In this document: positions 31,865 through 40,823 of the stretch, piece by piece | Layout of the letters: each line of letters starts with the position of its first letter | Numbering within the stretch: position 1 is the stretch's first letter | Assembly (NCBI GenBank): GCA_038326775.1 | Contig: JBBQKJ010000003.1 | Coordinates: 1-64,000 of the forward strand | Length of the DNA stretch: 64,000 bases | From: DYIU01 sp038326775 | GTDB taxonomy: Bacteria; Actinomycetota; Geothermincolia; Fen-727; Anoxymicrobiaceae | Reading direction: 5' to 3' | Program-made: the position numbers and the translations under genes | Notes under the pieces: generated by a model | What the model was told of the DNA's origin: nothing | Seen by the model: the letters and a program-made list of their open reading frames with translations, nothing else | Database searches by the model: none

Positions 31865-33259
31865 TTAGACTTCGGTACCGCCGACCGTCAACTCGGCTAT
31901 CCTGAACGTCGGTCCGCCGGTGGTTACCGGTACGCCCTGGCCGTCCTTGCCGCAGGTGCCTTCCTCGAAGGACAGGTCGTTGCCGACGGCGTCTATCATT
32001 TCCAGGGTTCGGGGTCCGTTCCCTATGAGGGTCGCGCCCCTCACCGGCGGGCCGAGCCTGCCCTTCTCTATCAGGTACCCCTCCGACACCCCGAACACGT
32101 AGTCCCCGGTCGCCGGGTCCACCTGTCCGCCTCCCATCTTATGCGCGTAGAGTCCCCGTTCGGTCGAAGCGATTATTTCGGCCGGTTCGGAGGCGCCGGG
32201 CTCGATATATGTGTTGCTCATGCGCGGCACAGGTGTGTAACGGAACGACTGGCGCCGGCCGTTGCCGGTGCTCTCACAGCCGTCCTTCATGGCCTCGTGC
32301 CTCGCGTAGAGGAACTCGTGAAGTACCCCGTTCTCGATGAGAACGGTATGCCTCGAAGGGGTGCCCTCATCGTCGTACGCGTAGGAACCCCACAGTCCGG
32401 GGAGCGTCGGGTTGTCGGACGCACTCACAACCGGGCTCGCGACCATCCGTCCTATCTTATCGGCATAAACCGAGGCTCCCTTATGCACGTGGTCGATCTC
32501 AAGGCCGTGGCCGGACGCCTCGTGCAGGAGCACGCCGCCCGTTCCGGAGTTCATAACCACCGCCATCTTGCCGGTTGGAGAAGGCCTGGCGTCCAGCATG
32601 ATGAGCGCCCTTCGCGCGGCGACGAGCGCGAACGAGACGGGGTCGTGACTGGTGTAGAAGTCCGGGCCTGCCAGGGCGCCGGGGGCCTCCTGCCCGACCT
32701 GGACAACACCGTCGCGGCCGGCTACCACTTGAAGGACCAACCGGGTGCGGCGGCAGGAGTCGGTCCGGACCTCGCCCAGGCTGTTGACCAGGAGGCCTTC
32801 CTCGATCGACGCGTTGTGGACCGCGGTGACCTGCCTTACGTCCTTGCTCTCGGCTCGCGCGGCCTCGTCGCAACGCGAGAGGTGTTCGAGCACGGCACTT
32901 ACCTGGTGGGCCCCCGAGTCCTGCTCGCATACCGGTGGAGGGGCGGTCCGCTTCGAAACGACGGCCTGGAGGGTCTGCCCCGGAGCGGCGTGGCGGAGGG
33001 CTTCGGCTGCGGTTCGAGCGGCGCGCAGCAGGTGTTCTCTGTCGAGGATGTCGGTGTGGGCGAACGCCGCCAGGTCTCCTTTGATGACCCGGACACCCGC
33101 GCCGCTGTCGACCCCTTGCGAGAGGTCGTCGAGCCCGCCGTCCTCGAAGCGCACCATCTGGACCGAGCGACGCTGGCAGAGGACATCTGCATAAACGCCC
33201 CCGGTTTCGAGCGCGGCCCTGGCGACCTCGAGCGCCAGGTCCGGGTCAACGACGGTCAC
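31865..33259 (-). CDS. tldD: TldD/PmbA-family metalloprotease, TldD type
   Basis: 464 residues from GTG 33259 (TTG 33301 is an upstream alternative). The zinc motif HEASGHGLEIDH and the later GTPSRHTVLIENGVL, RMSNTYIEPG and VFGVSEGYLIEKG segments are diagnostic. TldD normally works with TldE/PmbA to degrade peptides and trim modified peptide precursors. No tldE lies nearby, so the partner must be elsewhere or TldD acts alone. All catalytic residues appear intact. Confidence 0.92.
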   Translation of the reverse strand: MTVVDPDLALEVARAALETGGVYADVLCQRRSVQMVRFEDGGLDDLSQGVDSGAGVRVIKGDLAAFAHTDILDREHLLRAARTAAEALRHAAPGQTLQAVVSKRTAPPPVCEQDSGAHQVSAVLEHLSRCDEAARAESKDVRQVTAVHNASIEEGLLVNSLGEVRTDSCRRTRLVLQVVAGRDGVVQVGQEAPGALAGPDFYTSHDPVSFALVAARRALIMLDARPSPTGKMAVVMNSGTGGVLLHEASGHGLEIDHVHKGASVYADKIGRMVASPVVSASDNPTLPGLWGSYAYDDEGTPSRHTVLIENGVLHEFLYARHEAMKDGCESTGNGRRQSFRYTPVPRMSNTYIEPGASEPAEIIASTERGLYAHKMGGGQVDPATGDYVFGVSEGYLIEKGRLGPPVRGATLIGNGPRTLEMIDAVGNDLSFEEGTCGKDGQGVPVTTGGPTFRIAELTVGGTEV

Positions 33260-33364
33260 TGTAAAGAGCCCCCATTCGATGCTGTCAATCTCCAGGAACA
33301 AAATCCGTTCCGCTAAATGAGGCTAATACAACATGGTCCGGCGCGCAACCAATTATTTCCATTT

Positions 33365-33435
33365 GGGGTCAGGCGGCACGTGTGCATTTCGATGTTGCGA
33401 TCCAGACCTCAACGGGGGAAAATGCACGTTGACCC
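33365..33435. repeat. Degenerate GGGGTCAG-type inverted repeat
   Basis: GGGGTCAGGCGGCACGTGTG extends to GCATTT (33365-33389), and AAATGCACGTTGACCC (33420-33435) is a shortened inverse copy (GCATTT, ACGTG and GGGTC shared). It appears to be an eroded member of the family at 34366-34444 and 44020-44134. It lies upstream of a ferredoxin-domain gene. Confidence 0.4.
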
Positions 33436-33464
33436 TGAATCGCCTTGAAGAAAGGAAAAACCAA

Positions 33465-34349
33465 ATGACCCGAGGTAACGCCCGCCGTCACGGCAAGGCG
33501 CTTCTCGAGATCTTTACACTCGCGCCCGCCGTCGCCCGTTTATTCCCGCTTCACGTGGGTCACGGCGAGCCCGCGATAAGGCAGATCGTGCCGAGGTGGC
33601 TGATGCGCGTTTTCTCCCGCTACGAGCACCTGGCGATGAGGACTATCGATTTCCTGGCCGAGCGCGAATGGATCTACAGCAATGATTTTGTCAGGAGTCA
33701 GGTGATGCGCGTGAGCAAGCTGGTGATGAAAACAATCAACGGCGAGGTGCTGACGCTCGGGGAGGCGCGTGAGATGGTAGCCTCGGCTTTCGAAGAAGGG
33801 TACGTGGTGGCGGTTGGCACGTGCCCCTGCCGCCGCGCGAGGGACGTGCTATCAGATGTTAAGCCGAACAACACTGACATGGTTTTCGGAAAGTGGGCCG
33901 AGGAGTACCTCGAGAACTACCCGGGTCTGTATCACAGGGTGGGCCGCCAGGAAGCGCTCGGCCTCGTCGAGGAGTTCGACCGCCACGGGTACCTCCACCA
34001 GGTCTACGGCTTTTTTACCAGGGAGGGCGCGGCTTTCGTCCTGTGCAACTGCGCGCCGGATATCTGCATCCCGCTGCAGGCGCAGAAGCGGCGGGGATTC
34101 CAGGCGTTCCGGAAAGGGAGGGCCCTCGCCGTCGTGGCCACCGAATCGTGCCTGGGTTTCGACGAGTGTGGGGCGTGCCTCGGCAGGTGCCCCTTTGACG
34201 CGCGGGTGGCGGTCGGCCCCACCGGCGAGGTCGACGCGGGAGCGTGCTTCGGTTGCGGGCTCTGCGTCGCCACATGCCGCGGTGGCGCCACGCGCCTCGA
34301 GCGAAAGAAGGGCGCGCAGTTGATCTATGCGCGCAGGCTGGTCTCCTGA
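33465..34349 (+). CDS. 4Fe-4S ferredoxin-domain protein, unknown redox role
   Basis: 294 residues from ATG 33465, after AAAGGAAAAACC. The C-terminus holds two [4Fe-4S] motifs, CLGFDECGACLGRCPFD (atypical spacing) and CFGCGLCVATCRGGA. The middle has extra cysteines in VGTCPCRRARD and VLCNCAPDICIP, a pattern seen in iron-sulfur proteins of anaerobes that share the CPCR and CNCC-like segments. No signal peptide or membrane segment is clear. The flavoprotein 169 bases downstream could be a partner, although a repeat element lies between. Confidence 0.75.
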   Translation: MTRGNARRHGKALLEIFTLAPAVARLFPLHVGHGEPAIRQIVPRWLMRVFSRYEHLAMRTIDFLAEREWIYSNDFVRSQVMRVSKLVMKTINGEVLTLGEAREMVASAFEEGYVVAVGTCPCRRARDVLSDVKPNNTDMVFGKWAEEYLENYPGLYHRVGRQEALGLVEEFDRHGYLHQVYGFFTREGAAFVLCNCAPDICIPLQAQKRRGFQAFRKGRALAVVATESCLGFDECGACLGRCPFDARVAVGPTGEVDAGACFGCGLCVATCRGGATRLERKKGAQLIYARRLVS

Positions 34350-34365
34350 TCGGGGCATTCACCCT

Positions 34366-34444
34366 GGGGTCAGGCACCTTGACATGAATTCGTGTCTGAA
34401 ACACCCGAACGCCGCTTCAAATTCATGTAAAGGTGCCTGACCCC
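34366..34444. repeat. Near-perfect 25-bp inverted repeat element (REP/MITE-like)
   Basis: Left arm 34366-34390 starts GGGGTCAGGCACCTTGACAT and ends GAATT. The right arm 34420-34444 is its inverse with one mismatch. A 29-base spacer separates them. A further GTGACCTGACCCC lies just downstream (34453). The arms are homologous to those of the 44020-44134 element (GGGGTCAG.CACCTTGA), so it is a dispersed family. It can fold into a long stem and may terminate transcription after the ferredoxin gene. Confidence 0.8.
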
Positions 34445-34517
34445 CGACATGAAAGTGACCTGACCCCGGTATTTGCGTAAAATACTCTAGTGACTGAAGA
34501 GAGTGGGGTGGGAGGAG

Positions 34518-36107
34518 ATGGCTGAACGGGAAGCTCCCGAGGGCGAGACGCCAGATTTCGGGGAACATTACGACGTGGTAGTCATAGGCGCGGGCGTCGG
34601 AGGGCTTGCCTGCGGGGCGCTGCTGGCCAAGGCGGGCCGAAAGGTCCTCATCGCCGAGAGGCACGACAGGCCCGGCGGGTTCGTCACGGACTACGAGCGC
34701 AAGGGGTACCGGTTCCAGGTCCCGCACATAATGGGGGGATGCGGGCCCGGTGGCGACCTGACCAGGGTCATGGACCATCTCGGCATGAAGGTGGACTTCA
34801 AACGCGTCGAACCGTACATGCGGTTTATCTACCCCGAGCATGACATCACCGTCTCCAGCGAAACCGGTGCATTCATGGAAGCTCTGAAGGAGAGCTTCCA
34901 GCCCCAGACGGAGAACATAAACCGGTTCTTCAGGATGGCGGCAGGCGTGCGAAAGGGGCTGGACATAAGGATGTTGAGGCGCCCGAGGGGGGCGGGAGCG
35001 GCCCTCAGGGGCCTGGCTTATCCATTCGTCCACCCCCGCATGCTGAGCCTCCTCTCGGGAGGGGCTACGCTCGAGAAGTTTCTCGACTCCTTTTTCGCAG
35101 ACGAGCGGATCAAATCGGTGATAGCCACTCCCTGGCCGTTCCTCGGCTCGCCTCCCTGGGAGCTTGCGGCTTTGTCTATGCTCGCAATGATGAACAGTTT
35201 CGAGCGGGGCGCTTTCTTCCCGTTGGGGGGGTACGGCGAGCTCGCCATGGCCTTCGCCCGGGCGTTCGCCGAGAACGGAGGCACGCTGCTCCTCGGTCAC
35301 GAGGTCACCTCGGTCAACACGAGCGAGGGCCGGGTCGACGAGGTGGAGCTGACGCCCCGCAAGAGGGTCAAGACCGAGACCGTGGTGAGTGACGCCGACT
35401 GCAAGCGCACATTTCTCAGCCTTTCTGAGCGGGAGAGCTTCCCGCGCGCTTTCGTCGAGAGGTTGGAGGAGGGCGAGGCGTCGATGTCCGGCTTCACCAT
35501 ACACCTGGGAATGGCCAAGGCCGTGGACGACGACGCCCTGGCCTGCGGACCCATATTCTTTCAGCCCTCCTACGACCATCGCGAGGTGTTCGAGGAGCTC
35601 TGCGTAAGTGACCGCTACCCCGACCCCGCCAGGCTGGCTTTCTGCCTGATGGTTCATTCCGCGCTGGACCCTTCGCTCGCCCCCGAGGGAAGGACCTGCC
35701 TGGACATACTGGTTCCGGCGGTCCCCTACGAGTTCAAGAAGCGCTGGGGGGTCGAAGGCGGCGTGAGGGGCGAGAGGTACCTCAAGACCAAGGAGAAGTA
35801 CGCCGAGGCAGTAGTCGCCGCGGTCTCAGGGGCGTTCCCCGACCTCATCGGGAACGTCGAGGCCTACGACATATCGACACCGATAACCTACGAGCGCTAC
35901 ACGATGGCGACGGACGGTTGCTGGTACGACAGGGCGCAGGTGCCCGGCCAGGTGCTCGGCCGCCGTCCGGGCCCCCGGACCCCACTGCGGGGGCTTTACG
36001 TCACCGGTTCGAAATCCGTTCTCGGCGGGGGCATTTACGCCTCGGTCATGTCGGGGCTCCTGGCGGCCGACTCGGTCATGGGCGGGCAGCTGCACGAGCT
36101 GTTTTGA
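34518..36107 (+). CDS. Phytoene-desaturase/CrtI-like FAD oxidoreductase
   Basis: 529 residues from ATG 34518 (GTG 34503 also possible), after GGGAGGAG. VVVIGAGVGGLACGALLAKAG followed by RPGGFVTDYERKGYRF is the FAD-binding opening of the CrtI/CrtISO/RetSat group, and the C-terminus reads TGSKSVLGGGIYASVMSG. Members desaturate or isomerise polyenes, or reduce related lipids. No other carotenoid gene lies nearby, so the substrate is open. The gene appears intact. Confidence 0.85.
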   Translation: MAEREAPEGETPDFGEHYDVVVIGAGVGGLACGALLAKAGRKVLIAERHDRPGGFVTDYERKGYRFQVPHIMGGCGPGGDLTRVMDHLGMKVDFKRVEPYMRFIYPEHDITVSSETGAFMEALKESFQPQTENINRFFRMAAGVRKGLDIRMLRRPRGAGAALRGLAYPFVHPRMLSLLSGGATLEKFLDSFFADERIKSVIATPWPFLGSPPWELAALSMLAMMNSFERGAFFPLGGYGELAMAFARAFAENGGTLLLGHEVTSVNTSEGRVDEVELTPRKRVKTETVVSDADCKRTFLSLSERESFPRAFVERLEEGEASMSGFTIHLGMAKAVDDDALACGPIFFQPSYDHREVFEELCVSDRYPDPARLAFCLMVHSALDPSLAPEGRTCLDILVPAVPYEFKKRWGVEGGVRGERYLKTKEKYAEAVVAAVSGAFPDLIGNVEAYDISTPITYERYTMATDGCWYDRAQVPGQVLGRRPGPRTPLRGLYVTGSKSVLGGGIYASVMSGLLAADSVMGGQLHELF

Positions 36108-36144
36108 ACCACCGGGCATGGCCCCTCCCGCATGTCTATTTGTC

Positions 36145-36732
36145 TTACGCGGGCGGCCTCCCCGTTGGAGGAGGGCGAAACCTTCTCTTTGGCGGCTTCC
36201 CGGGCGGCCCGGGTTTTTCTGCAATCTCTCCTATGCCCAGCAGGAAAACCAGGGAAAGCGAGACCGCCGCGGGTATGGCGACGCAAGAGAGGTAGCCCCT
36301 GGGATTGGTTATGAAGTCGAGGAAAGACCCGAGCCCCGGTAAGTTGAGGGCGACTCCCCCAACGACGGCCCCTGTCGAGATCCTCCACGGGTCCCTCACC
36401 GGGTTGTTGTCCCCCTTGGTGCTGAAGAGCCGGGCGTCGCCATTGTCATGAACGGCGACGACCCTGTGTATGACGAGGCGCTCATGGTCCTCGGGGTCCC
36501 GGAAGATGATGACCTGGCCTGCCTTCACGTCTCGGCTTTCTACACGCTTGATGATAACCGCGTCGCCGCTCTTGATCTGCGGTGACATGGACGAGCCCTT
36601 CACGGCGTGGAACGGGGTGAATTCGCGCTGGGCGATTATCAGCAGCGCCAGCGAGAGCGACATCGAGATGAGGATGATCGAGAACAAGCGCGTGAGGCTC
36701 GCGAGCGCGCTCAACGGCGGGCGGGGGTTCAT
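36145..36732 (-). CDS. sipW: Signal peptidase I, SipW/ER-type
   Basis: 195 residues. An N-terminal membrane segment (LFSIILISMSLSLALLII) is followed by KGSSMSPQIKSGDAVII with the catalytic serine and VIHRVVAVHDNG with a histidine instead of the usual lysine, the Ser-His arrangement of SipW and eukaryotic SPC enzymes. STKGDNNPVRDPW is the third conserved box. A second membrane segment near 150-172 precedes a Pro/Arg tail. It overlaps the MBL gene upstream by four bases. No TasA-like substrate lies next to it. Confidence 0.87.
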   Translation of the reverse strand: MNPRPPLSALASLTRLFSIILISMSLSLALLIIAQREFTPFHAVKGSSMSPQIKSGDAVIIKRVESRDVKAGQVIIFRDPEDHERLVIHRVVAVHDNGDARLFSTKGDNNPVRDPWRISTGAVVGGVALNLPGLGSFLDFITNPRGYLSCVAIPAAVSLSLVFLLGIGEIAEKPGPPGKPPKRRFRPPPTGRPPA

Positions 36733-37679
36733 CCGGCGCGGCGGGCAAGGGAAAAGAAGGGCGTGCCGCCTCTGTCTTCGCGCTCGACCTCACCCTGCTC
36801 CTCGAGCCTGATAAGGTGGCTGTCGGTTATCTGCAGGCCCGGGAACATGCGCACCGGCTCGGGGAAGAGAACGTCGGTCAGCTCCAGAAGCGACCTGGGG
36901 CCGTCCTCCAGGAGCTCAAGCAGGCGCCGGTCGCGCTTCAGCAGGACCCCCCGTGTGCTCGCGATGGAGCCGGCCACGTCCGTGATGGCCTCGCCGTGCG
37001 AGGGCAGCAACAGCTCGGCGTCCAGGCGCTCTATCTTGTCGAGGCTTTCCAGGTAGCCGCGCGCCCCGCCGCCCGACGGACAGTACCAGGCGACCACCGC
37101 CCCGACAAGGTCGAACGCGAGCAGGGTCCTGTTGCGGGCGTCGTAGAGCGATATGTGCCCGGGGGCGTGGCCGGGCGTGTGCAGGACCTCGAAGCTCCTG
37201 CCGCCCAGCTCGAGCACGTCGCCCTCCTCGACGGTGTCGGTCGGCACGGCCGCCCCCATCGGGCAGAGGTTGCTGAAGTAATCAAGTATGTCGAGCGAGG
37301 CCGGGTCCGTGCCGCCCAGCCGCTCCGCGTAGTAATCCGCGATATGGCCCATGTCGAAGCTCTTGTTCAGCAGGCTGTTGTCGATGGCGAGGGGCTTCTC
37401 GAGAGCGTGGATTATGATGCGGGGGGAGGCCTCCTCCAGCAGGAACGGGATTGCTCCCATGTGGTCGGGGTGCGCGTGTGAGAGCACCACCGTGTGCACG
37501 TCGCCGGGCCGCAGCCCCAGGCCGGCCAGGAAGTCACGTACCCTCTGGTAGCATTCGCGGTAGCCGCAGCCCGCGTCTATGAGCACCGCGCCGTCGGCGT
37601 CCTTCAACACGAAGCTGTTGGCGGGCGCCGGCCACTTGTGCGTCTCCGGCCTGCAGGTGAATATCTCAGGTGGCCTCAA
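36729..37679 (-). CDS. Metallo-beta-lactamase-fold hydrolase (glyoxalase II-like) with C-terminal helical domain
   Basis: 316 residues from TTG 37679, five bases after GAGAGG. LSHAHPDHMGAIPF is the metal motif, and LHTPGHAPGHISLYD and LLPSHGE supply the remaining ligands. The C-terminal 70 residues resemble the winged-helix-like end of the LACTB2 branch. It may hydrolyse a thioester, a plausible match to the acyl-CoA dehydrogenase gene ten bases upstream (inference). It overlaps the signal peptidase gene downstream. Confidence 0.85.
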   Translation of the reverse strand: MRPPEIFTCRPETHKWPAPANSFVLKDADGAVLIDAGCGYRECYQRVRDFLAGLGLRPGDVHTVVLSHAHPDHMGAIPFLLEEASPRIIIHALEKPLAIDNSLLNKSFDMGHIADYYAERLGGTDPASLDILDYFSNLCPMGAAVPTDTVEEGDVLELGGRSFEVLHTPGHAPGHISLYDARNRTLLAFDLVGAVVAWYCPSGGGARGYLESLDKIERLDAELLLPSHGEAITDVAGSIASTRGVLLKRDRRLLELLEDGPRSLLELTDVLFPEPVRMFPGLQITDSHLIRLEEQGEVEREDRGGTPFFSLARRAG

Positions 37680-37688
37680 CTGCGCCTC

Positions 37689-38831
37689 TCACACCCCCAT
37701 CATGCGGGAGATTATCTCCTTCATCACCTCGTCGGTGCCGCCGCCGATAGGCATCAGGCGGATATCGCGGTAAGCGCGAGCGACATCGTATTCTTCCATG
37801 TAGCCGTAGCCGCCGTATATCTGCAGGCAGGTGTCCACCACCTCGCACGCCATCCGCCCGCAGAACAGCTTGGCCATGGAGACCTCCTTTATTGGGTTCT
37901 TGCCCTCGAGGTAAAGCTTGAGGACGTAATAGGTCAACTGGCGGCCCGCCTCGATCTTGGTGGCCATGTCGGCGAAGTAATGTGCGATGACCTGGAACTT
38001 TGATATGGGCTTGCCGAACGCCTGTCGCTGCTTGGCGTAACTGAGCGCCGCTTCCATGCAGACCTGCGCTCCCCCGACCGAGCCCAGCGCGAGTGTCATG
38101 CGCTCCCAAACGAACATGCCCATTATCTGGAAGAAGCCTTTGTTCTCCTCGCCGAGCAGGGCGTCGCCGGGTACACGCATGTCCGTGAAGGCCATCTCCG
38201 CCGTGCTGGAGGCGCGCCAGCCGAGCTTGTCGAGCTTGCGGGTGACCTCGAACCCCGGGGTGCTGGTGTCAACGACGAACATCGAAATGCCACTGTGGCC
38301 CTTTCCAGGGTCGGTCTTCGCGGCCAGTACCATGAAGTCGCATCGCGCGCCGTTGGTGATGAACGTCTTGGAACCGTTTATGACCCAGTCGTCCCCGTCG
38401 CGAACCGCGCGGGTTTTAATACCAGCCACGTCGCTGCCCGCGTCAGGCTCCGTGATCGCCAGGCAGCCGATCCACTCCCCCTTTATTCCGGGGATGAGGT
38501 ACTTCTGCTTCTGCTCCTCGGTGCCGTAGGTCAGGATGTGGGGCATTGCGATGGCCATGTGCGCGCCCAGGTCGGCCCCCACTCCTCCCGAGCGGCAGTT
38601 GGCCAGCTCCTCGTGGAACACCGCTTCGGACAGTATATCGTCACCGCCGCCGTACTCCTCGGGATAGCGCATGCCCAGGTAGCCCAGGTCGCCCATCCGC
38701 ATGAAGACCTCGCGAGGAACCTCGCCCGCTTCTTCCCATTCGTCGGCGTGCGGCGCGAGCTCGTTGATTATGTATTCGTGGATTGTCTGGCGGAACACAT
38801 CGTGCTCGGGTTGGAAAAGGTCACTGCTCAT
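37689..38831 (-). CDS. Acyl-CoA dehydrogenase
   Basis: 380 residues from ATG 38831, five bases after AAGGAGG. The standard blocks are present: IGCLAITEPDAGSDVAGIKT, VINGSKTFITNGARCDFMV, ERMTLALGSVGGAQ, RQAFGKPISKFQVI and the C-terminal YGGYGYMEEYDVARAYRDIR. It would oxidise acyl-CoA to enoyl-CoA with ETF as acceptor. A second acyl-CoA dehydrogenase runs off the right edge at 63.6 kb. It is probably co-transcribed with the MBL hydrolase and the signal peptidase. Confidence 0.92.
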   Translation of the reverse strand: MSSDLFQPEHDVFRQTIHEYIINELAPHADEWEEAGEVPREVFMRMGDLGYLGMRYPEEYGGGDDILSEAVFHEELANCRSGGVGADLGAHMAIAMPHILTYGTEEQKQKYLIPGIKGEWIGCLAITEPDAGSDVAGIKTRAVRDGDDWVINGSKTFITNGARCDFMVLAAKTDPGKGHSGISMFVVDTSTPGFEVTRKLDKLGWRASSTAEMAFTDMRVPGDALLGEENKGFFQIMGMFVWERMTLALGSVGGAQVCMEAALSYAKQRQAFGKPISKFQVIAHYFADMATKIEAGRQLTYYVLKLYLEGKNPIKEVSMAKLFCGRMACEVVDTCLQIYGGYGYMEEYDVARAYRDIRLMPIGGGTDEVMKEIISRMMGV

Positions 38832-38972
38832 CGGTTCCTCCTTGCGCGGTTTGCCTTGCTCGTGCGCACGGCTCGCGCCGAGTCGCACGGAAACGATTAT
38901 AACGCAGGGGTTCGGGATAAGGGTGAGGGCGCGGTTGCCGGAGGGGCCGCGGGGACCGTCAGCCGGAGATGG

Positions 38973-39173
38973 CTAATCTCCCTTCTTCTTATCCTTGTTC
39001 TCCGCTTCCTCCGCGTCGATGCCTTTGTTGGCCATTTCCTTGATCGTCACCATCGTATCGGCGACCCTCCTGGCTATTTTAGGCAGGAGCGCGGGCAGAA
39101 AGAGGACGACTACGATCGCGACGATGATAACGATCTCGAGCGGGCCGAGCCCGAATATGGCGTACGGCTGCAT
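38973..39173 (-). CDS. tatA: Twin-arginine translocase subunit TatA/E
   Basis: 66 residues. An N-terminal FGLGPLEIVIIVAIVVVLFLP segment gives the short membrane helix, followed by the amphipathic LLPKIARRVADTMVTIKEM and a charged tail. FGLG-x-E is the TatA hallmark. ATG 39173 follows GGAG by five bases. No tatC lies nearby. The 211 bases between this gene and the divergent synthetase gene should hold both promoters. Confidence 0.87.
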   Translation of the reverse strand: MQPYAIFGLGPLEIVIIVAIVVVLFLPALLPKIARRVADTMVTIKEMANKGIDAEEAENKDKKKGD

Positions 39174-39384
39174 CTTAACTCCAGAGCTTTGGTTGCGCTA
39201 TTTGTATAACACAACAGCGGGGCCGGAACAACTCCGGGCCTTGCATCGAGAAGGCGGGAACCGGGCCCCAGGCGGAGAATACTACTATAGCCGGGCAGTC
39301 ATCCGGCCGGTGGGATCACACAGAAGTGGCGGGGAAATGCGAAGAGTGACCCGACCGCATTTTTGTAATAGGAAGGAGCGCAGG

Positions 39385-40779
39385 TTGGATCTGTTTGAGA
39401 TGTTCAACCCGGGGAGAATCGCCGTCGTTGGTGTATCAATGACCAACCCTTTCCATCCCGCGAATATAATCTTTAACAAGAACTACTACGGCAACGATTG
39501 CGAGGCATACGCGGTTAACCCCAAAGGTGGGGAGCTCGAGCGCCGCAAGGTCTACCGCTCGGTGGGCGAGATACCGGTGCGGGTGGACATGGCGGTCGTG
39601 GCGGTCAAGGCACGTTTCGTGCCCGAGGTCGCTCGCGAATGCGCTGCCGCCGGGGTGCGTGCGCTGGTCGTGATCTCCGGTGGCTTTGCCGAGATGGGCG
39701 AAGTAGGCCGCTCGCTCCAGGATGAGCTCGTGGCGGCCTGCGAGGTGGGCGACATCGCCCTGATCGGCCCGAACTGCTTCGGCGTCTATTCACCACCAAG
39801 CGTTGACACTTTCTTCCTGCCGCCCGAGCGCACGGTGCTTCCAAGGAAGGGAGACATCGCGGTCGCCAGCCAGAGTGGAGCATTCCTGGTGGACCAGGTA
39901 ATGACCAACTTCCACGAAGCCGGCATGGGCATAAGCGTAGCGGTCAGCATGGGCAACAAGGCGATGGTCGACGAGGAGGTGCTCCTCGGGCACTTCGCGG
40001 GACGCGAAGACACGCGCTGCATCTGCTTTTACATCGAAGGCATGGACGAGGGTGTTCGCCGCTTCATCGAGGCGGCGCGCGACATAACGCCTCGCAAGCC
40101 CATAGTCGCCTACCTCGGAGGCAAGAGCAGTCGCGGCCAGGCGGCGGCCAAATCGCACACCGCGGCTCTCGCCGCCAACCACGAGATCATGGCGGGCGCG
40201 CTCAGGCAGAGCGGCATCCTCGAGGCCACCACGGAGGCCGAGGTGACCTCCTTCTGCAAGATACTCTCCTTCTACCACCACCGTCCGCTGCGCCAGTGCG
40301 GCATAGCGATTATCTCCTCGAGCGGTGGGCACGGGGTCCTCGCCTCCGACCTTGCGGAGGAGGCGGGGCTCGGAGTGAACGAGTTCGCGCGCGAGAGGCA
40401 GGAAGAGCTGCGCGCCCTTATCGACCCCAACCTGCGAGAGATAGCCTCGCTGGCCAACCCGGTGGACCTGACCGGCAGCGCGACCGACCAGGACTTCGAA
40501 AGAACGCTCGACTTCCTTCTCGGCCAGGAAGACATAGAAGCCGCCCTTGTGCTGACCCTTCCTTACACCCCGATGATGACCTCGTTTGTGGGGACGAGGC
40601 TCGGCCTTGTGGTCAAGAGGCACGACAAGCCGGTGGTCGCATACGTGCCGAACCTGGCGAAGTACGGTATGGTCCTTGAGGGCTTCGAGCTCAACGGCAT
40701 CCCGGTGGTGCATTCCATAGAGGAAGGTGTTCAGATGATGAAGGCGCTGCGGCTGCTAGGGCTCTACGCCGGCGGCTGA
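39385..40779 (+). CDS. acdA: ADP-forming acetate/acyl-CoA ligase alpha-type subunit
   Basis: 464 residues from TTG 39385, after GGAAGGAGCGCAGG. An N-terminal CoA-binding domain (MFNPGRIAVVGVSMTNPFHP; VYRSVGEIPVRVDMAV) is followed by the two ligase-CoA domains, with VASQSGAFLVDQ and the phospho-histidine loop AKSHTAALAANHEIM (normally SHTGALA). Such enzymes make ATP from acyl-CoA. The ATP-grasp beta subunit is not adjacent, so it must be elsewhere. Confidence 0.87.
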   Translation: MDLFEMFNPGRIAVVGVSMTNPFHPANIIFNKNYYGNDCEAYAVNPKGGELERRKVYRSVGEIPVRVDMAVVAVKARFVPEVARECAAAGVRALVVISGGFAEMGEVGRSLQDELVAACEVGDIALIGPNCFGVYSPPSVDTFFLPPERTVLPRKGDIAVASQSGAFLVDQVMTNFHEAGMGISVAVSMGNKAMVDEEVLLGHFAGREDTRCICFYIEGMDEGVRRFIEAARDITPRKPIVAYLGGKSSRGQAAAKSHTAALAANHEIMAGALRQSGILEATTEAEVTSFCKILSFYHHRPLRQCGIAIISSSGGHGVLASDLAEEAGLGVNEFARERQEELRALIDPNLREIASLANPVDLTGSATDQDFERTLDFLLGQEDIEAALVLTLPYTPMMTSFVGTRLGLVVKRHDKPVVAYVPNLAKYGMVLEGFELNGIPVVHSIEEGVQMMKALRLLGLYAGG

Positions 40780-40823
40780 CAATTGGCCTCAGATCTGACC
40801 CTGATATATATCAGGAGGGCACG

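Noticed and set aside
34359..35657. 432-codon open frame antisense to the CrtI-like gene
   Set aside because: Arises from GC-rich antisense sequence; the sense frame has clear FAD motifs.
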